A DNA stretch of 64,000 nt from positions 7,044,001 to 7,108,000 of the forward strand of contig OX940863.1 of the NCBI GenBank assembly GCA_954871525.1, given 5' to 3'. Below, one piece after another: positions 51,501 to 63,456 of this stretch. Under the pieces are notes generated by a model. The model did not search any database. It saw only the letters and a list, made by a program, of their open reading frames with translations, and was not told where the DNA came from. The position numbers were made by a program, and so were the translations under genes. Source of the DNA: Parietaria judaica. Taxonomy: Eukaryota; Streptophyta; Magnoliopsida; Rosales; Urticaceae. Position 1 is the stretch's first letter. Each line of letters opens with the position of its first letter.

Positions 51501-52786
51501 AGCCCTAATATCATTATTTTTTCAATTGGTTCGACTTTTAGGTCGTAAACAATGTAAAATAAAGAAATGCTATAGGAAATGCTATTGCATTTCCTATGGA
51601 ATTTAACGTCAACAATTTAATCCTTGCATATTTTTGCCTGAGAACACTTGTAATATTAAAATTTCAATGTATAAGCCCTAAAATCATTATTTTCTCAATT
51701 GGTTCGAAATTTAAGGTTGTAAAAAATGTAAAATAAAGAAATGCTATAGGAAATGCTATAGCATTTCCTATGGCATTTCTCGTCAACCTTTTAATCCTTG
51801 CATATTTTTGCATGAGAACTCTTGTTATATTAAAATTTCAATATATAAGCCCTAAAATCATTATTTTTTCAATTGGTTCGAAATTTAAGGTTGTAAAAAA
51901 TGTAAAATAAAGAAATGCTATAGGAAGTGCTAGCATATCCTATGGCATTTCTCGTCAACATTTTAATCCTTGCATATTTTTGCATGAGAACTCTTGTTAT
52001 ATTCAAATTCCAATGTATAAGCCCTAAAATCATTATTTTTTCAATTGGTTCGAAATTTTAGGTCGTAAACAATGTAAAATAAAGAAATGCTATAGGAAAT
52101 GCTAGCATTTCCTATGGCATTTCTCGTCAACAATTTAATCCTTGCATATTTTTGCATGAGAACTCTTGTTATATTCAAATTCCAATGTATAAGCTTTAAA
52201 ATCATTATTTTTTCAATTGGTTCGAAATTTAAGGTTGTAAAAAATGTAAAATAAAGAAATGCAATAGGAAATGCTATAGCATTTCCTATGACATTTCTCG
52301 TCAACAATTTAATCCTTGCATATTTTTGCATGAGAACTCTTGTTATATTCAAATTCCAATGTATAAGCCCTAAAATCATTATTTTTTCAATTGGTTTGAA
52401 ATTTAAGGTTGTAAGAAATGTAAAATAAAGAAATGCTATAGGAAATGCTATAGCATTTCCTATGGCATTTCTCGTCAACATTTTAATCCTTGCATATTTT
52501 TGCATGAGAACTCTTGTTATATTCAAATTCCAATGTATAAGCCCTAAAATCATTATTTTATCAATTGGTTCGAAATTTTAGGTCGTAAACAATGTAAAAT
52601 AAACAAATGCTATAGGAAATGCAAGCATTTCCTATGGGATTTCTCGTCAACAATTTAATCCTTGCATATTTTTGCATGAGAACTCTTGTTATATTCAAAT
52701 TCCAATGTATAATCCCTAAACTCATTATTTTTTCAATTGGTTCGAAATTTAAGGCTGTAAAAAATGTAAAATAAAAAAATGCAATA

Positions 52787-52806
52787 GGTAATGCTATAGC
52801 ATTACC
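52787..52806. repeat. Palindrome core with matching changes in both arms
   Basis: The core reads GGTAATGCTATAGCATTACC, a perfect 20-bp palindrome. The usual core is GGAAATGCTATAGCATTTCC. Both arms carry the complementary change, so symmetry is kept. Related monomers (for example 54520-54539) carry only the right-arm change and are mismatched. Confidence 0.88.
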
Positions 52807-55800
52807 TATGGCATTTCTCGTCAACAATATAATCCTTGCATATTTTTGCATGAGAACTCTTGTTATATTCAAATTCCAATGTATAAGCTTTAAAATTATT
52901 ATTTTTTTAATTGGTTCGAAATTTTAGGTCGTAAACAATGTAAAATAAAGAAATGCTATAGGAAATGCTATAGCATTTCCTATGGCATTTCTCGTCAACA
53001 ATTTAATCCTTGCATATTTTTGCATGAGAACTCTTGTTATATTCAAATTCCAATGTATAAGCCCTAATATCATTATTTTTTCAATTGGTTCGACTTTTAG
53101 GTCGTAAACAATGTAAAATAAAGAAATGCTATAGGAAATGCTATTGCATTTCCCATGGAATTTAATGTCAACAATTTAATCCTTGCATATTTTTGCATGA
53201 GAACACTTGTAATATTAAAATTTCAATGTATAAGCCCTAAAATCATTATTTTTTCAATTGGTTTGAAATTTAAGGTTGTAAAAAATGTAAAATAAAGAAA
53301 TGCTATAGGAAATGCTATAGCATTTCCTATGGCATTTCTCGTCAACATTTTAATCCTTGCATATTTTTGCATGAGAACTCTTGTTATATTCAAATTCCAA
53401 TGTATAAGCCCTAAAATCATTATTTTTTCAATTGGTTCGAAATTTTAGGTCGTAAACAATGTAAAATAAAGAAATGCTATAGGAAATGCTAGCAAATCCT
53501 ATGGCATTTCTCGTCAACAATTTAATCCTTGCATATTTTTGCATGAGAACTCTTGTTATATTCAAATTCCAATGTATAAGCTTTAAAATCATTATTTTTT
53601 CAATTAGTTCGAAATTTAAGGTTGTAAAAAATGTAAAATAAAGAAATGCTATAGGAAATGCTATAGCATTTCCTATGGCATTTCTCGTCAACAATTTAAT
53701 CCTTGCATATTTTTGCATGAGAACTCTTGTTATATTCAAATTCCAATGTATAAGCCCTAAACTCATTATTTTTTCAATTGGTTTGAAATATAAGGTTGTA
53801 AAAAAGGTAAAATAAAGAAATGCTATAGGAAATGCTATAGCATTTCCTATGGCATTTCTCGTCAACATTTTAATCCTTGCATATTTTTGCATGAGAACTC
53901 TTGTTATATTCAAATTCCAATGTATAAGCCCTAAAATCATTATTTTTTCAATTGGTTCAAAATTTTAGGTCGTAAACAATGTAAAATAAACAAATGCTAT
54001 AGGAAATGCTAGCATTTCCTATGGCATTTCTCGTCAACAATTTAATCCTTGCATATTTTTGCATGAGAACTCTTGTTATATTCAAATTCCAATGTATAAG
54101 CCCTAAACTCATTATTTTTTCAATTGATTTGAAATTTAAGGTTGTAAAAAAGGTAAAATAAAGAAATGCTATAGGAAATGCTATAGCATTTCCTATGGCA
54201 TTTCTCGTCAACATTAGAATCCTTGCATATTTTTGCATGAGAACTCTTGTTATATTCAAATTCCAATGTATAAGCCCTAAAATCATTATTTTTTCAATTG
54301 GTTTGAAATTTTAGGTCGTAAACAATGTAAAATAAACAAATGCTATAGGAAATGCTAGCATTTCCTATAGCATTTCTCGTCAACAATTTAATCCTTGCAT
54401 ATTTTTGCATGAGAACTCTTGTTATATTCAAATTCCAATGTATAATCCCTAAACTCATTATTTTTTCAATTGGTTCGAAATTTAAGGTTGTAAAAAATGT
54501 AAAATAAAAAATTGCAATAGGAAATGCTATAGCATTACCTATGGCATTTCTCGTCAACAATTTAATCCTTGCATATTTTTGCATGAGAACTATTGTTATA
54601 TTCAAATTCCAATGTATAAGCTTTAAAATTATTATTTTTTCAATTGGTTCGAAATTTAAGGTTGTAAAAAATGTAAAATAAAGAAATGCTATAGGAAATG
54701 CTATAGCATTTCCTATGGCATTTCTCGTTAACAATTTAATCCTAGCATATTTTTGCATGAGAACTCTTGTTATATTCAAATTACAATGTATAAGCCCTAA
54801 TATCATTATTTTTTCAATTGGTTCGACTTTTAGGTCGTAAACAATGTAAAATAAAGAAATGCTATAGGAAATGCTAGCATTTCCTATGGAATTTAACGTC
54901 AACAATTTAATCCTTGCATATTTTTGCATGAGAACACTTGTAATATTAAAATTTCAATGTATAAGCCCTAAAATCATTATTTTTTCAATTGGTTTGAAAT
55001 TTAAGGTTGTAAAAAATGTAAAATAAAGAAATGCTATAGGAAATGCTATAGCATTTCCTATGGCATTTCTCGTCAACATTTTAATCCTTGCATATTTTTG
55101 CATGAGAACTCTTGTTATATTCAAATTCCAATGTATAAGCCCTAAAATCATTATTTTTTCAATTGGTTCGAAATTTTAGGTCGTAAACAATGTAAAATAA
55201 AGAAATGCTATAGGAAATGCTAGCATTTCCTATGGCATTTCTCGTCAACAATTTAATCCTTGCATATTTTTGCATGAGAACTCTTGTTATATTCAAATTC
55301 CAATGTATAAGCTTTAAAATCATTATTTTTTCAATTAGTTCGAAATTTAAGGTTGTAAAAAATGTTAAATAAAGAAATGCTATAGGAAATGCTATAGCAT
55401 TTCCTATGGCATTTCTCGTCAACAATTTAATCCTTGCATATTTTTGCATGAGAACTCTTGTTATATTCAAATTCCAATGTATAAGCTTTAAAATCATTAT
55501 TTTTTCAATTGGTTCGAAATTTAAGGTTGTAAGAAATGTAAAATAAAGAAATGCTATAGGAAATGCTATAGCATTTCCTATGGCATTTCTCGTCAACATT
55601 TTAATCCTTGCATATTTTTGCATGAGAACTCTTGTTATATTAAAATTCCAATGTATAAGCCCTAAAATCATTATTTTTTCAATTGGTTCGAAATTTTAGG
55701 TCGTAAACAATGTAAAATAAACAAATGCTATAGGAAATGCTAGCATTTCCTATGGCATTTCTCGTCAACAATTTAATCCTTGCATATTTTTGCATGAGAA

Positions 55801-55903
55801 CTCTTGTTATATTCAAATTCCAATGTATAATCCCTAAACTCATTATTTTTTCAATTGGTTCGAAATTTAAGGTTGTAAAAAATGTAAAATAAAAAAATGC
55901 AAT

Positions 55904-55944
55904 AGGTAATGCTAGGTAATGCTAGGTAATGCTATAGCATTACC
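55904..55944. repeat. Triplicated AGGTAATGCT plus symmetric altered palindrome core
   Basis: Three direct copies of the 10-mer AGGTAATGCT lie at 55904-55913, 55914-55923 and 55924-55933, followed by the right arm. The last copy forms the perfect core GGTAATGCTATAGCATTACC at 55925-55944. This is a one-arm slippage expansion with a 10-bp unit, here starting from the altered arm. Confidence 0.92.
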
Positions 55945-56225
55945 TATGGCATTTCTCGTCAACAATTTAATCCTTGCATATTTTTGCATGCGAACTATTG
56001 TTATATTCAAATTCCAATGTATAAGCTTTAAAATTATTATTTTTTCAATTGGTTCGAAATTTAAGGTTGTAAAAAATGTAAAATAAAGAAATGCTATAGG
56101 AAATGCTATAGCATTTCCTATGGCATTTCTCGTCAACAATTTAATCCTTGCATATTTTTGCATGAGAACTCTTGTTATATTCAAATTCCAATGTATAAGC
56201 CCTAATATCATTATTTTTTCAATTG

Positions 56226-56368
56226 GTTCGACTTTTAGGTCGTAAACAATGTAAAATAAAGAAATGCTATAGGAAATGCTATTGCATTTCCTATGGAATT
56301 TAACGTCAACAATTTAATCCTTGCATATTTTTGCATGAGAACACTTGTAATATTAAAATTTCAATGTA
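56226..56368 (+). repeat. Representative type C monomer section (damaged palindrome)
   Basis: Diagnostic changes are GGTTCGACTTTTAGGTCGTAA in the left half, GCTATTGCATTTCC at the palindrome centre, GGAATTTAACGTCAAC in place of GGCATTTCTCGTCAAC (removing the outer right arm), and GAACACTTGTAATATTAAAA with TTTCAATG at the start of the next repeat. These travel as a block in many copies from 13.2 kb on and mark HOR units in the right third. The palindrome is reduced to about GCTATAGGAAATGC with a mismatched centre. Confidence 0.87.
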
Positions 56369-57033
56369 TAAGCCCTAAAATCATTATTTTTTCAATTGGT
56401 TTGAAATTTAAGGTTGTAAAAAATGTAAAATAAAGAAATGCTATAGGAAATGCTAGCATTTCCTATGGCATTTCTCGTCAACATTTTAATCCTTGCATAT
56501 TTTTGCATGAGAACTCTTGTTATATTCAAATTCCAATGTATAAGCCCTAAAATCATTATTTTTTCAATTGGTTCGAAATTTTAGGTCGTAAACAATGTAA
56601 AATAAAGAAATGCTATAGGAAATGCTAGCATTTCCTATGGCATTTCTCGTCAACAATTTAATCCTTGCATATTTTTGCATGAGAACTATTGTTATATTAA
56701 AATTCCAATGTATAAGCTTTAAAATCATTATTTTTTCAATTAGTTCGAAATTTAAGGTTGTAAAAAATGTAAAATAAAGAAATGCTATAGGAAATGCTAT
56801 AGCATTTCCTATGGCATTTCTCGTCAACAATTTAATCATTGCATATTTTTGCATGAGAACTCTTTTTATATTCAAATTCCAATGTATAAGCTTTAAAATC
56901 ATTATTTTTTCAATTGGTTCGAAATTAAAGGTTATAAAAAATGTAAAATAAAGAAATGCTATAGGAAATGCTATAGCATTTCCTATGGCATTTCTCGTCA
57001 ACATTTTAATCCTTGCATATTTTTGCATGAGAA

Positions 57034-57106
57034 CTCTTGTTATATTCAAATTCCAATGTATAAGCCCTAAAATCATTATTTTTTCAATTGGTTCGAAATT
57101 TTATAA
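57034..57106 (+). repeat. 73-bp truncated monomer, first copy
   Basis: GGTTCGAAATTTTATAACTCTTG joins the left half directly to the next monomer start, deleting about 100 bp including spacer, palindrome and right part. Its flank still reads GCATGAGAACTCTTG, unlike the later four, so this may be closest to the original event. Confidence 0.9.
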
Positions 57107-58309
57107 CTCTTGTTATATTAAAATTCCAATGTATAAGCCCTAAAATCATTATTTTTTCAATTGGTTTGAAATTTAAGGTTGTAAAAAATGTAAAATAAAG
57201 AAATGCTATAGGAAATGCTATAGCATTTCCTATGGCATTTCTCGTCAACATTTTAATCCTTGCATATTTTTGCATGAGAACTCTTGTTATATTCAAATTC
57301 CAATGTATAAGCTCTAAAATCATTATTTTTTCAATTGGTTCGAAATTTTAGGTCGTAAACAATGTAAAATAAACAAATGCTATAGGAAATGCTAGCATTT
57401 CCTATGGCATTTCTCGTCAACAATTTAATCCTTGCATATTTTGGCATGAGAACTCTTGTTATATTCAAATTCCAATGTATAATCCCTAAAATCATTATTT
57501 TTTCAATTGGTTCGAAATTTAAGGTTGTAAAAAATGTAAAATAAAAAAATGCAATAGGAAATGCTATAGCATTACCTATGGCATTTCTCGTCAACAATTT
57601 AATCCTTGCATATTTTTGCATGAGAACTATTGTTATATTCAAATTCCAATGTATAAGCTTTAAAATTATTATTTTTTCAATTGGTTCGAAATTTAAGGTT
57701 GTAAAAAATGTAAAATAAAGAAATGCTATAGGAAATGCTATAGCATTTCCTATGGCATTTCTCGTCAACAATTTAATCCTTGCATATTTTTGCATGAGAA
57801 CTCTTGTTATATTCAAATTCCAATGTATAAGCCCTAATATCATTCTTTTTTCAATTGGTTCGACTTTTAGGTCGTAAACAATGTAAAATAAAGAAATGCT
57901 ATAGGAAATGCTATTGCATTTCCTATGGAATTTAACGTCAACAATTTAATCCTTGCATATTTTTGCATGAGAACACTTGTAATATTAAAATTTCAATGTA
58001 TAAGCCCTAAAATCATTATTTTTTCAATTGGTTTGAAATTTAAGGTTGTAAAAAATGTAAAATAAAGAAATGCTATAGCATTTCCTATGGCATTTCTCGT
58101 CAACAATTTAATCCTTGCATATTTTTGCATGAGAACTCTTGTTATATTCAAATTCCAATGTATAAGCCCTAAAATCATTATTTTTTCAATTGGTTTTAAA
58201 TTTAAGGTTGTAAAAAATGTAAAATAAAGAAATGCTATAGGAAATGCTATAGCATTACCTATGGCATTTCTCGTCAACATTTTAATCCTTGCATATTTTT
58301 GCACGAGAA

Positions 58310-58382
58310 CTCCTGTTATATTCAAATTCCAATGTATAAGCCCTAAAATCATTATTTTTTCAATTGGTTCAAAATTTTATAA
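58310..58382 (+). repeat. 73-bp truncated monomer, second copy
   Basis: Same AATTTTATAACTCTTG junction. Preceded by GCACGAGAACTCCTG, a private variant now linked to the truncation. Carries GGTTCAAAATTTTAT, a CpG-to-CA type change. Confidence 0.9.
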
Positions 58383-58486
58383 CTCTTGTTATATTAAAAT
58401 TCCAATGTATAAGCCCTAAAATCATTATTTTTTCAATTGGTTTGAAATTTAAGGTTGTAAAAATTGTAAAATAAAGAAATGCTATA

Positions 58487-58501
58487 GGAAATGCTATTTC
58501 C
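58487..58501. repeat. Shortened palindrome core GGAAATGCTATTTCC
   Basis: A 5-bp loss converts the 20-bp core into a 6-bp perfect stem (GGAAAT/ATTTCC) with GCT between. The same form follows the 73-bp monomer in later HOR copies near 60095, 61525 and 62933, so it is an inherited HOR marker. Confidence 0.88.
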
Positions 58502-59913
58502 TATGGCATTTCTCGTCAACATTAGAATCCTTGCATATTTTTGCATGAGAACTCTTGTTATATTCAAATTCCAATGTATAAGCCCTAAAATCATTATTTT
58601 TTCAATTGGTTCGAAATTTTAGGTCGTAAACAATGTAAAATAAAAAAATGCAATAGGAAATGCTATAGCATTACCTATGGCATTTCTCGTCAACAATTTA
58701 ATCCTTGCATATTTTTGCATGAGAACTATTGTTATATTCAAATTCCAATGTATAATCCCTAAACTCATTATTTTTTCAATTGGTTCGAAATTTAAGGTTG
58801 TAAAAAATGTAAAATAAAAAAATTCAATAGGAAATGCTATAGCATTACCTATGGCATTTCTCGTCAACAATTTAATCCTTGCATATTTTTGCATGAGAAC
58901 TATTGTTATATTCAAATTCCAATGTATAAGCTTTAAAATTATTATTTTTTCAATTGGTTCGAAATTTAAGGTTGTAAAAAATGTAAAATAAAGAAATGCT
59001 ATAGGAAATGCTATAGCATTTCCTATGGCATTTCTCGTCAACAATTTAATCCTTGCATATTTTTGCATGAGAACTCTTGTTATATTCAAATTCCAATGTA
59101 TAAGCCCTAATATCATTATTTTTTCAATTGGTTCGACTTTTAGGTCGTAAACAATGTAAAATAAAGAAATGCTATAGGAAATGCTATTGCATTTCCTATG
59201 GAATTTAACGTCAACAATTTAATCCTTGCATATTTTTGCATGAGAACACTTGTAATATTAAAATTTCAATGTATAAGCCCTAAAATCATTATTTTTTCAA
59301 TTGGTTTGAAATTTAAGGTTGTAAAAAATGTAAAATAAAGAAATGCTATAGCATTTCCTATGGCATTTCTCGTCAACATTTTAATCCTTGCATATTTTTG
59401 CATGAGAACTCTTGTTATATTCAAATTCTAATGTATAAGCCCTAAAATCATTATTTTTTCAATTGGTTCGAAATTTTAGGTCGTAAACAATGTAAAATAA
59501 AGAAATGCTAGCATTTCCTATGGCATTTCTCGTCAACAATTTAATCCTTGCATATTTTTGCATGAGAACTCTTGTTATATTCAAATTCCAATGTATAAGC
59601 TTTAAAATCATTATTTTTTCAATTGATTCGAAATTTAAGGTTGTAAAAAATGTAAAATAAAGAAATGCTATAGGAAATGCTATATTTCCTATGGCATTTC
59701 TCGTCAACAATTTAATCCTTGCATATTTTTGCATGAGAACTCTTGTTATATTCAAATTCCAATGTATAAGCCCTAAAATCATTATTTTTTCAATTGGTTT
59801 GAAATTTAAGGTTGTAAAAAATGTAAAATAAAGAAATGCTATAGGAAATGCTATAGCATTTCCTATGGCATTTCTCGTCAACATTTTAATCCTTGCATAT
59901 TTTCACACGAGAA

Positions 59914-59986
59914 CTCCTGTTATATTCAAATTCCAATGTATAAGCCCTAAAATCATTATTTTTTCAATTGGTTCGAAATTTTATAA
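59914..59986 (+). repeat. 73-bp truncated monomer, third copy
   Basis: Same junction. Preceded by TTTTCACACGAGAACTCCTG, shared with the fourth copy only, which pairs these two HOR units as nearest relatives. Confidence 0.9.
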
Positions 59987-61346
59987 CTCTTGTTATATTA
60001 AAATTCCAATGTATAAGCCCTAAAATCATTATTTTTCCAATTGGTTTGAAATTTAAGGTTGTAAAAATTGTAAAATAAAGAAATGCTATAGGAAATGCTA
60101 TTTCCTATGGCATTTCTCGTCAACATTAGAATCCTTGCATATTTTTGCATGAGAACTCTTGTTATATTCAAATTCCAATGTATAAGCCCTAAAATCATTA
60201 TTTTTTCAATTGGTTCGAAATTTTAGGTCGTAAACAATGTAAAATAAAAAAATGCAATAGGAAATGCTATAGCATTACCTATGGCATTTCTCGTCAACAA
60301 TTTAATCCTTGCATATTTTTGCATGAGAACTATTGTTATATTCAAATTCCAATGTATAAGCTTTAAAATTATTATTTTTTCAATTGGTTTGAAATTTAAG
60401 GTTGTAAAAAATGTAAAATAAAGAAATGCTATAGGAAATGCTATAGCATTTCCTATGGCATTTCTCGTCAACAATTTAATCCTTGCATATTTTTGCATGA
60501 GAACTCTTGTTATATTCAAATTCCAATGTATAAGCCCTAATATCATTATTTTTTCAATTGGTTCGACTTTTAGGTCGTAAACAATGTAAAATAAAGAAAT
60601 GCTATAGGAAATGCTATTGCATTTCCTATGGAATTTAACGTCAACAATTTAATCCTTGCATATTTTTGCATGAGAACACTTGTAATATTAAAATTTCAAT
60701 GTATAAGCCCTAAAATCATTATTTTTTCAATTGGTTTGAAATTTAAGGTTGTAAAAAATGTAAAATAAAGAAATGCTATAGCATTTCCTATGGCATTTCT
60801 CGTCAACATTTTAATCCTTGCATATTTTTGCATGAGAACTCTTGTTATATTCAAATTCTAATGTATAAGCCCTAAAATCATTATTTTTTCAATTGGTTCG
60901 AAATTTTAGGTCGTAAACAATGTAAAATAAAGAAATGCTAGCATTTCCTATGGCATTTCTCGTCAACAATTTAATCCTTGCATATTTTTGCATGAGAACT
61001 CTTGTTATATTCAAATTCCAATGTATAAGCTTTAAAATCATTATTTTTTCAATTGATTCGAAATTTAAGGTTGTAAAAAATGTAAAATAAAGAAATGCTA
61101 TAGGAAATGCTATAGCATTTCCTATGGCATTTCTCGTCAACAATTTAATCCTTGCATATTTTTGCATGAGAACTCTTGTTATATTCAAATTCCAATGTAT
61201 AAGCCCTAAAATCATTATTTTTTCAATTGGTTTGAAATTTAAGGTTGTAAAAAATGTAAAATAAAGAAATGCTATAGGAAATGCTATAGCATTTCCTATG
61301 GCATTTCTCGTCAACATTTTAATCCTTGCATATTTTCACACGAGAA

Positions 61347-61419
61347 CTCCTGTTATATTCAAATTCCAATGTATAAGCCCTAAAATCATTATTTTTTCAA
61401 TTGGTTCGAAATTTTATAA
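61347..61419 (+). repeat. 73-bp truncated monomer, fourth copy
   Basis: Same junction and the same TTTTCACACGAG flank as the third copy, 1433 bp downstream. Confidence 0.9.
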
Positions 61420-61855
61420 CTCTTGTTATATTAAAATTCCAATGTATAAGCCCTAAAATCATTATTTTTCCAATTGGTTTGAAATTTAAGGTTGTAAAAA
61501 TTGTAAAATAAAGAAATGCTATAGGAAATGCTATTTCCTATGGCATTTCTCGTCAACATTAGAATCCTTGCATATTTTTGCATGAGAACTCTTGTTATAT
61601 TCAAATTCCAATGTATAAGCCCTAAAATCATTATTTTTTCAATTGGTTCGAAATTTTAGGTCGTAAACAATGTAAAATAAAAAAATGCAATAGGAAATGC
61701 TATAGCATTACCTATGGCATTTCTCGTCAACAATTTAATCCTTGCATATTTTTGCATGAGAACTATTGTTATATTCAAATTCCAATGTATAAGCTTTAAA
61801 ATTATTATTTTTTCAATTGGTTCGAAATTTAAGGTTGTAAAAAATGTAAAATAAA

Positions 61856-61874
61856 GAAATGCCAATGGCATTTC
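61856..61874. repeat. Collapsed palindrome GAAATGCCAATGGCATTTC
   Basis: The 42-bp palindrome is reduced to 19 bp, an 8-bp stem (GAAATGCC/GGCATTTC) around AAT. The equivalent place in the preceding HOR copy (about 60424-60465) still has the full 42-bp form, so 23 bp were lost from the centre while the outer arms stayed symmetric. Confidence 0.92.
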
Positions 61875-62754
61875 TCGTCAACAATTTAATCCTTGCATAT
61901 TTTTGCATGAGAACTCTTGTTATATTCAAATTCCAATGTATAAGCCCTAATATCATTATTTTTTCAATTGGTTCGACTTTTAGGTCGTAAACAATGTAAA
62001 ATAAAGAAATGCTATAGGAAATGCTATTGCATTTCCTATGGAATTTAACATCAACAATTTAATCCTTGCATATTTTTGCTTGAGAACACTTGTAATATTA
62101 AAATTTCAATGTATAAGCCCTAAAATCATTATTTTTTCAATTGGTTTCAAATTTAAGGTTGTAAAAAATGTAAAATAAAGAAATGCTATAGCATTTCCTA
62201 TGGCATTTCTCGTCAACATTTTAATCCTTGCATATTTTTGCATGAGAACTCTTGTTATATTCAAATTCCAATGTATAAGCCCTAAAATCATTATTTTTTC
62301 AATTGGTTCGAAATTTTAGGTCGTAAACAATGTAAAATAAAGAAATTCTAGCATTTCCTATGGCATTTCTCGTCAACAATTTAATCCTTGCATATTTTTG
62401 CATGAGAACTCTTGTTATATTAAAATTCCAATGTATAAGCTTTAAAATCAATATTTTTTCAATTGGTTCGAAATTTAAGGTTGTAAAAAATGTAAAATAA
62501 AGAAATGCTATAGGAAATGCTATAACATTTCCTATGGCATTTCTCGTCAACAATTTAATCCTTGCATATTTTTGCATGAGAACTCTTGTTATATTCAAAT
62601 TCCAATGTATAAGCCCTAAAATCATTATTTTTTCAATTGGTTTGAAATTTAAGGTTGTAAAAAATGTAAAATAAAGAAATGCTATAGGAAATGCTAGCAT
62701 TTCCTATGGCATTTCTCGTCAACATTTTAATCCTTGCATATTTTTGCACGAGAA

Positions 62755-62827
62755 CTCCTGTTATATTCAAATTCCAATGTATAAGCCCTAAAATCATTAT
62801 TTTTTCAATTGATTCGAAATTTTATAA
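62755..62827 (+). repeat. 73-bp truncated monomer, fifth copy
   Basis: Same junction, preceded by TTTTTGCACGAGAACTCCTG and carrying CAATTGATTCGAAATTTTAT. Lies 1408 bp from the fourth copy. Confidence 0.9.
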
Positions 62828-63437
62828 CTCTTGTTATATTAAAATTCCAATGTATAAGCCCTAAAATCATTATTTTTTCAATTGGTTTGAAATTTAAGGT
62901 TGTAAAAATTGTAAAATAAAGAAATGCTATAGGAAATGCTATTTCCTATGGCATTTCTCGTCAACATTAGAATCCTTGCATATTTTTGCATGAGAACTAT
63001 TGTTATATTCAAATTCCAATGTATAAGCCCTAAAATCATTATTTTTTCAATTGGTTCGAAATTTTAGGTCGTAAACAATGTAAAATAAAAAAATGCAATA
63101 GGAAATGCTATAGCATTACCTATGGCATTTCTCGTCAACAATTTAATCCTTGCATATTTTTGCATGAGAACTCTTGTTATATTCAAATTCCAATGTATAA
63201 TCCCTAAACTCATTATTTTTTCAATTGGTTCGAAATTTAAGATTGTAAAAAATGTAAAATAAAAAAATGCAATAGGAAATGCTATAGCATTACCTATGGC
63301 ATTTCTCGTCAACAATTTAATCCTTGCATATTTTTGCATGAGAACTATTGTTATATTCAAATTCCAATGTATAAGCTTTAAAATTATTATTTTTTCAATT
63401 GGTTCGAAATTTAAGGTTGTAAAAAATGTAAAATAAA

Positions 63438-63456
63438 GAAATGCCAATGGCATTTC
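63438..63456. repeat. Collapsed palindrome GAAATGCCAATGGCATTTC, second copy
   Basis: Identical to the element at 61856, 1582 bp away, with matching flanks. It was therefore copied with its HOR unit after the collapse. Confidence 0.92.

Larger units (their letters stand above)
42200..52000 (+). repeat. Type C-rich domain with truncated monomers and ~346/693/1039-bp periodicities
   Basis: From about 42.1 kb many monomers read CAACATTTTAATCC in place of CAACAATTTAATCC, type B is rare, and palindromes with a GCTAGC centre are common. Type C monomers appear about every 0.5-1 kb (near 43968, 44876, 45474, 46168, 47148, 47608, 48127, 48761, 49452, 50491, 51012, 51530). Local HORs include a 1153-bp pair (47304 and 48457), 346-bp steps at 49587-50626, and a 1039-bp pair (49452 and 50491). 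No gene is seen. Confidence 0.83.
52000..57033 (+). repeat. Type C-containing HOR domain, unit 1.4-1.7 kb
   Basis: The type C marker GGTTCGACTTTTAGG occurs at about 53088, 54821, 56226 and 57858, giving spacings of 1733, 1405 and 1632 bp. Between markers are monomers with AAACAAATGCTATAGG, the ATAATCCCTAAACTC variant, and AAAAAATGCAATAGG monomers with altered palindrome arms. No gene is seen. Confidence 0.83.
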
